From Parus major (lineage: Eukaryota > Chordata > Aves > Passeriformes > Paridae), in contig NC_031774.1 in the NCBI RefSeq assembly GCF_001522545.3, forward strand, positions 48,488,017 through 48,552,016: 64,000 bases of DNA, read 5' to 3'. The position numbers and the translations under genes are program-made. Under the pieces are notes generated by a model. That model worked only from the letters and a program-made list of their open reading frames with translations. It was not told where the DNA came from and did no database searches. Positions 63,600 through 64,000 of this stretch are shown here, in pieces; the first letter of the stretch is position 1, and every line of letters starts with the position of its first letter.

Positions 63600-63950
63600 G
63601 GGATGTTTATGTTTAATGTAAAAACAACATGGGGCCTAACAAGAGGATGCCGAAAACAGAATGTTGTGGTCAAAGGAAAAGCCTGAGATAATGATCTTTT
63701 CTGCAAAATTGTGAATGGATTTGAGCATGGCCTGGCTGTTTTTATCAAGATTTGAGGAAAAGATGTTGCAGCGATCAAAATGAGAGATGGGACACTGGGT
63801 ATGCTTGCAAATTGCACTTAGAGCTCATAGACAGAGGGCCCTGTATAGAAGAAAGTTCTGGCTTTATGGGCCTGTGTGGTGGACAGCCTGTGGATGTTGT
63901 CCACATTCCCAGTGATTGGGAAGAATGGGAGAAAACAGCTCTTTCTCTCC
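63600..63950 (+). mobile_element. Old dispersed amniote repeat, 3' part
   Basis: This is a second fragment of the same family as the copy near 9.6-9.9 kb, in the same orientation but covering the downstream part. Landmarks are 'gttgtggtcaaagg' (about 63664), 'gataatgatcttttctgca' (63689 on), 'gtgaatggatttgagcatgg' (about 63711), 'gatgttgcagcgatcaaaat' (about 63762), 'gagagatggga' (about 63782) and 'gatgttgtccacat' then 'cagtgattgggaagaatggg' (about 63893-63930). The remembered family has 'gtgttgtccacagtgat' and 'gagaag.aggg' here, with a small insertion in this copy. The 70-codon plus-strand ORF at 63752-63964 and the 110-codon minus-strand ORF at 63485-63817 fall in it and are best treated as repeat-derived. 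Confidence 0.52.
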
Positions 63951-64000
63951 ACATTAAACTCTAGGTCTTTTATACCTGCAAAGAAATGTGTGTGTGAGAG

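Noticed and set aside
63485..63817. 110-codon minus-strand ORF
   Set aside because: It lies antisense across an old dispersed repeat.
1..64000. tRNA, rRNA, known microRNA and CRISPR arrays
   Set aside because: No tRNA B-box with cloverleaf, no rRNA blocks, no familiar microRNA seed with hairpin, and no regularly spaced direct repeats were seen on reading; a covariance-model scan could still find weak candidates.

Overview
This is a gene-poor, AT-rich stretch of vertebrate nuclear DNA, almost certainly from a bird. CpG is scarce, the flanking DNA has no bacterial-style gene packing, and no open reading frame exceeds about 130 codons. The avian call rests mainly on repeats: a CR1 LINE 3' end with the ATTCTATGAT-type tail (14515-15010), an older, decayed CR1-like reverse-transcriptase segment on the minus strand (about 26050-26760), two solo-LTR-like elements of bird retrovirus type (50117-50620 and 53582-54073), and two fragments of one old dispersed amniote repeat (about 9550-9915 and 63600-63950). 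No Alu, L1 or other mammalian hallmark was seen. A songbird is possible but not proven.

I found no protein-coding gene, rRNA, tRNA or CRISPR array that I can support. The short ORFs across the window look like chance openings or repeat-derived frames. The window is best read as part of a gene desert or a very long intron.

Layout: 1-5.3 kb is unique AT-rich DNA with one CNE-like block. 5.3-6.1 kb is a GC-richer patch. 9.5-9.9 kb and 63.6-63.95 kb are the paired old repeat. 14.5-15.0 kb is the CR1 tail. 15.4-17.8 kb holds CNE-like DNA split by an A/C-rich low-complexity tract. 26.0-26.8 kb is the decayed LINE. 30.5-36 kb has the densest set of homeodomain/octamer-like sites and is the best enhancer-cluster candidate, followed by a perfect 16-bp hairpin at 36.7 kb. 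Near 42.5-42.8 kb lie a CNE-like block and a G-quadruplex motif. 50-54 kb holds the two LTRs in opposite orientation. 56.2-56.5 kb is another CNE-like block, and 61.7 kb has a C-rich run that forms a quadruplex motif on the minus strand.

If the window has a job, it is most likely long-range cis-regulation of a neighbouring developmental gene outside it. This is inference from motif texture only; conservation could not be tested. I did not find evidence for a new biological system.
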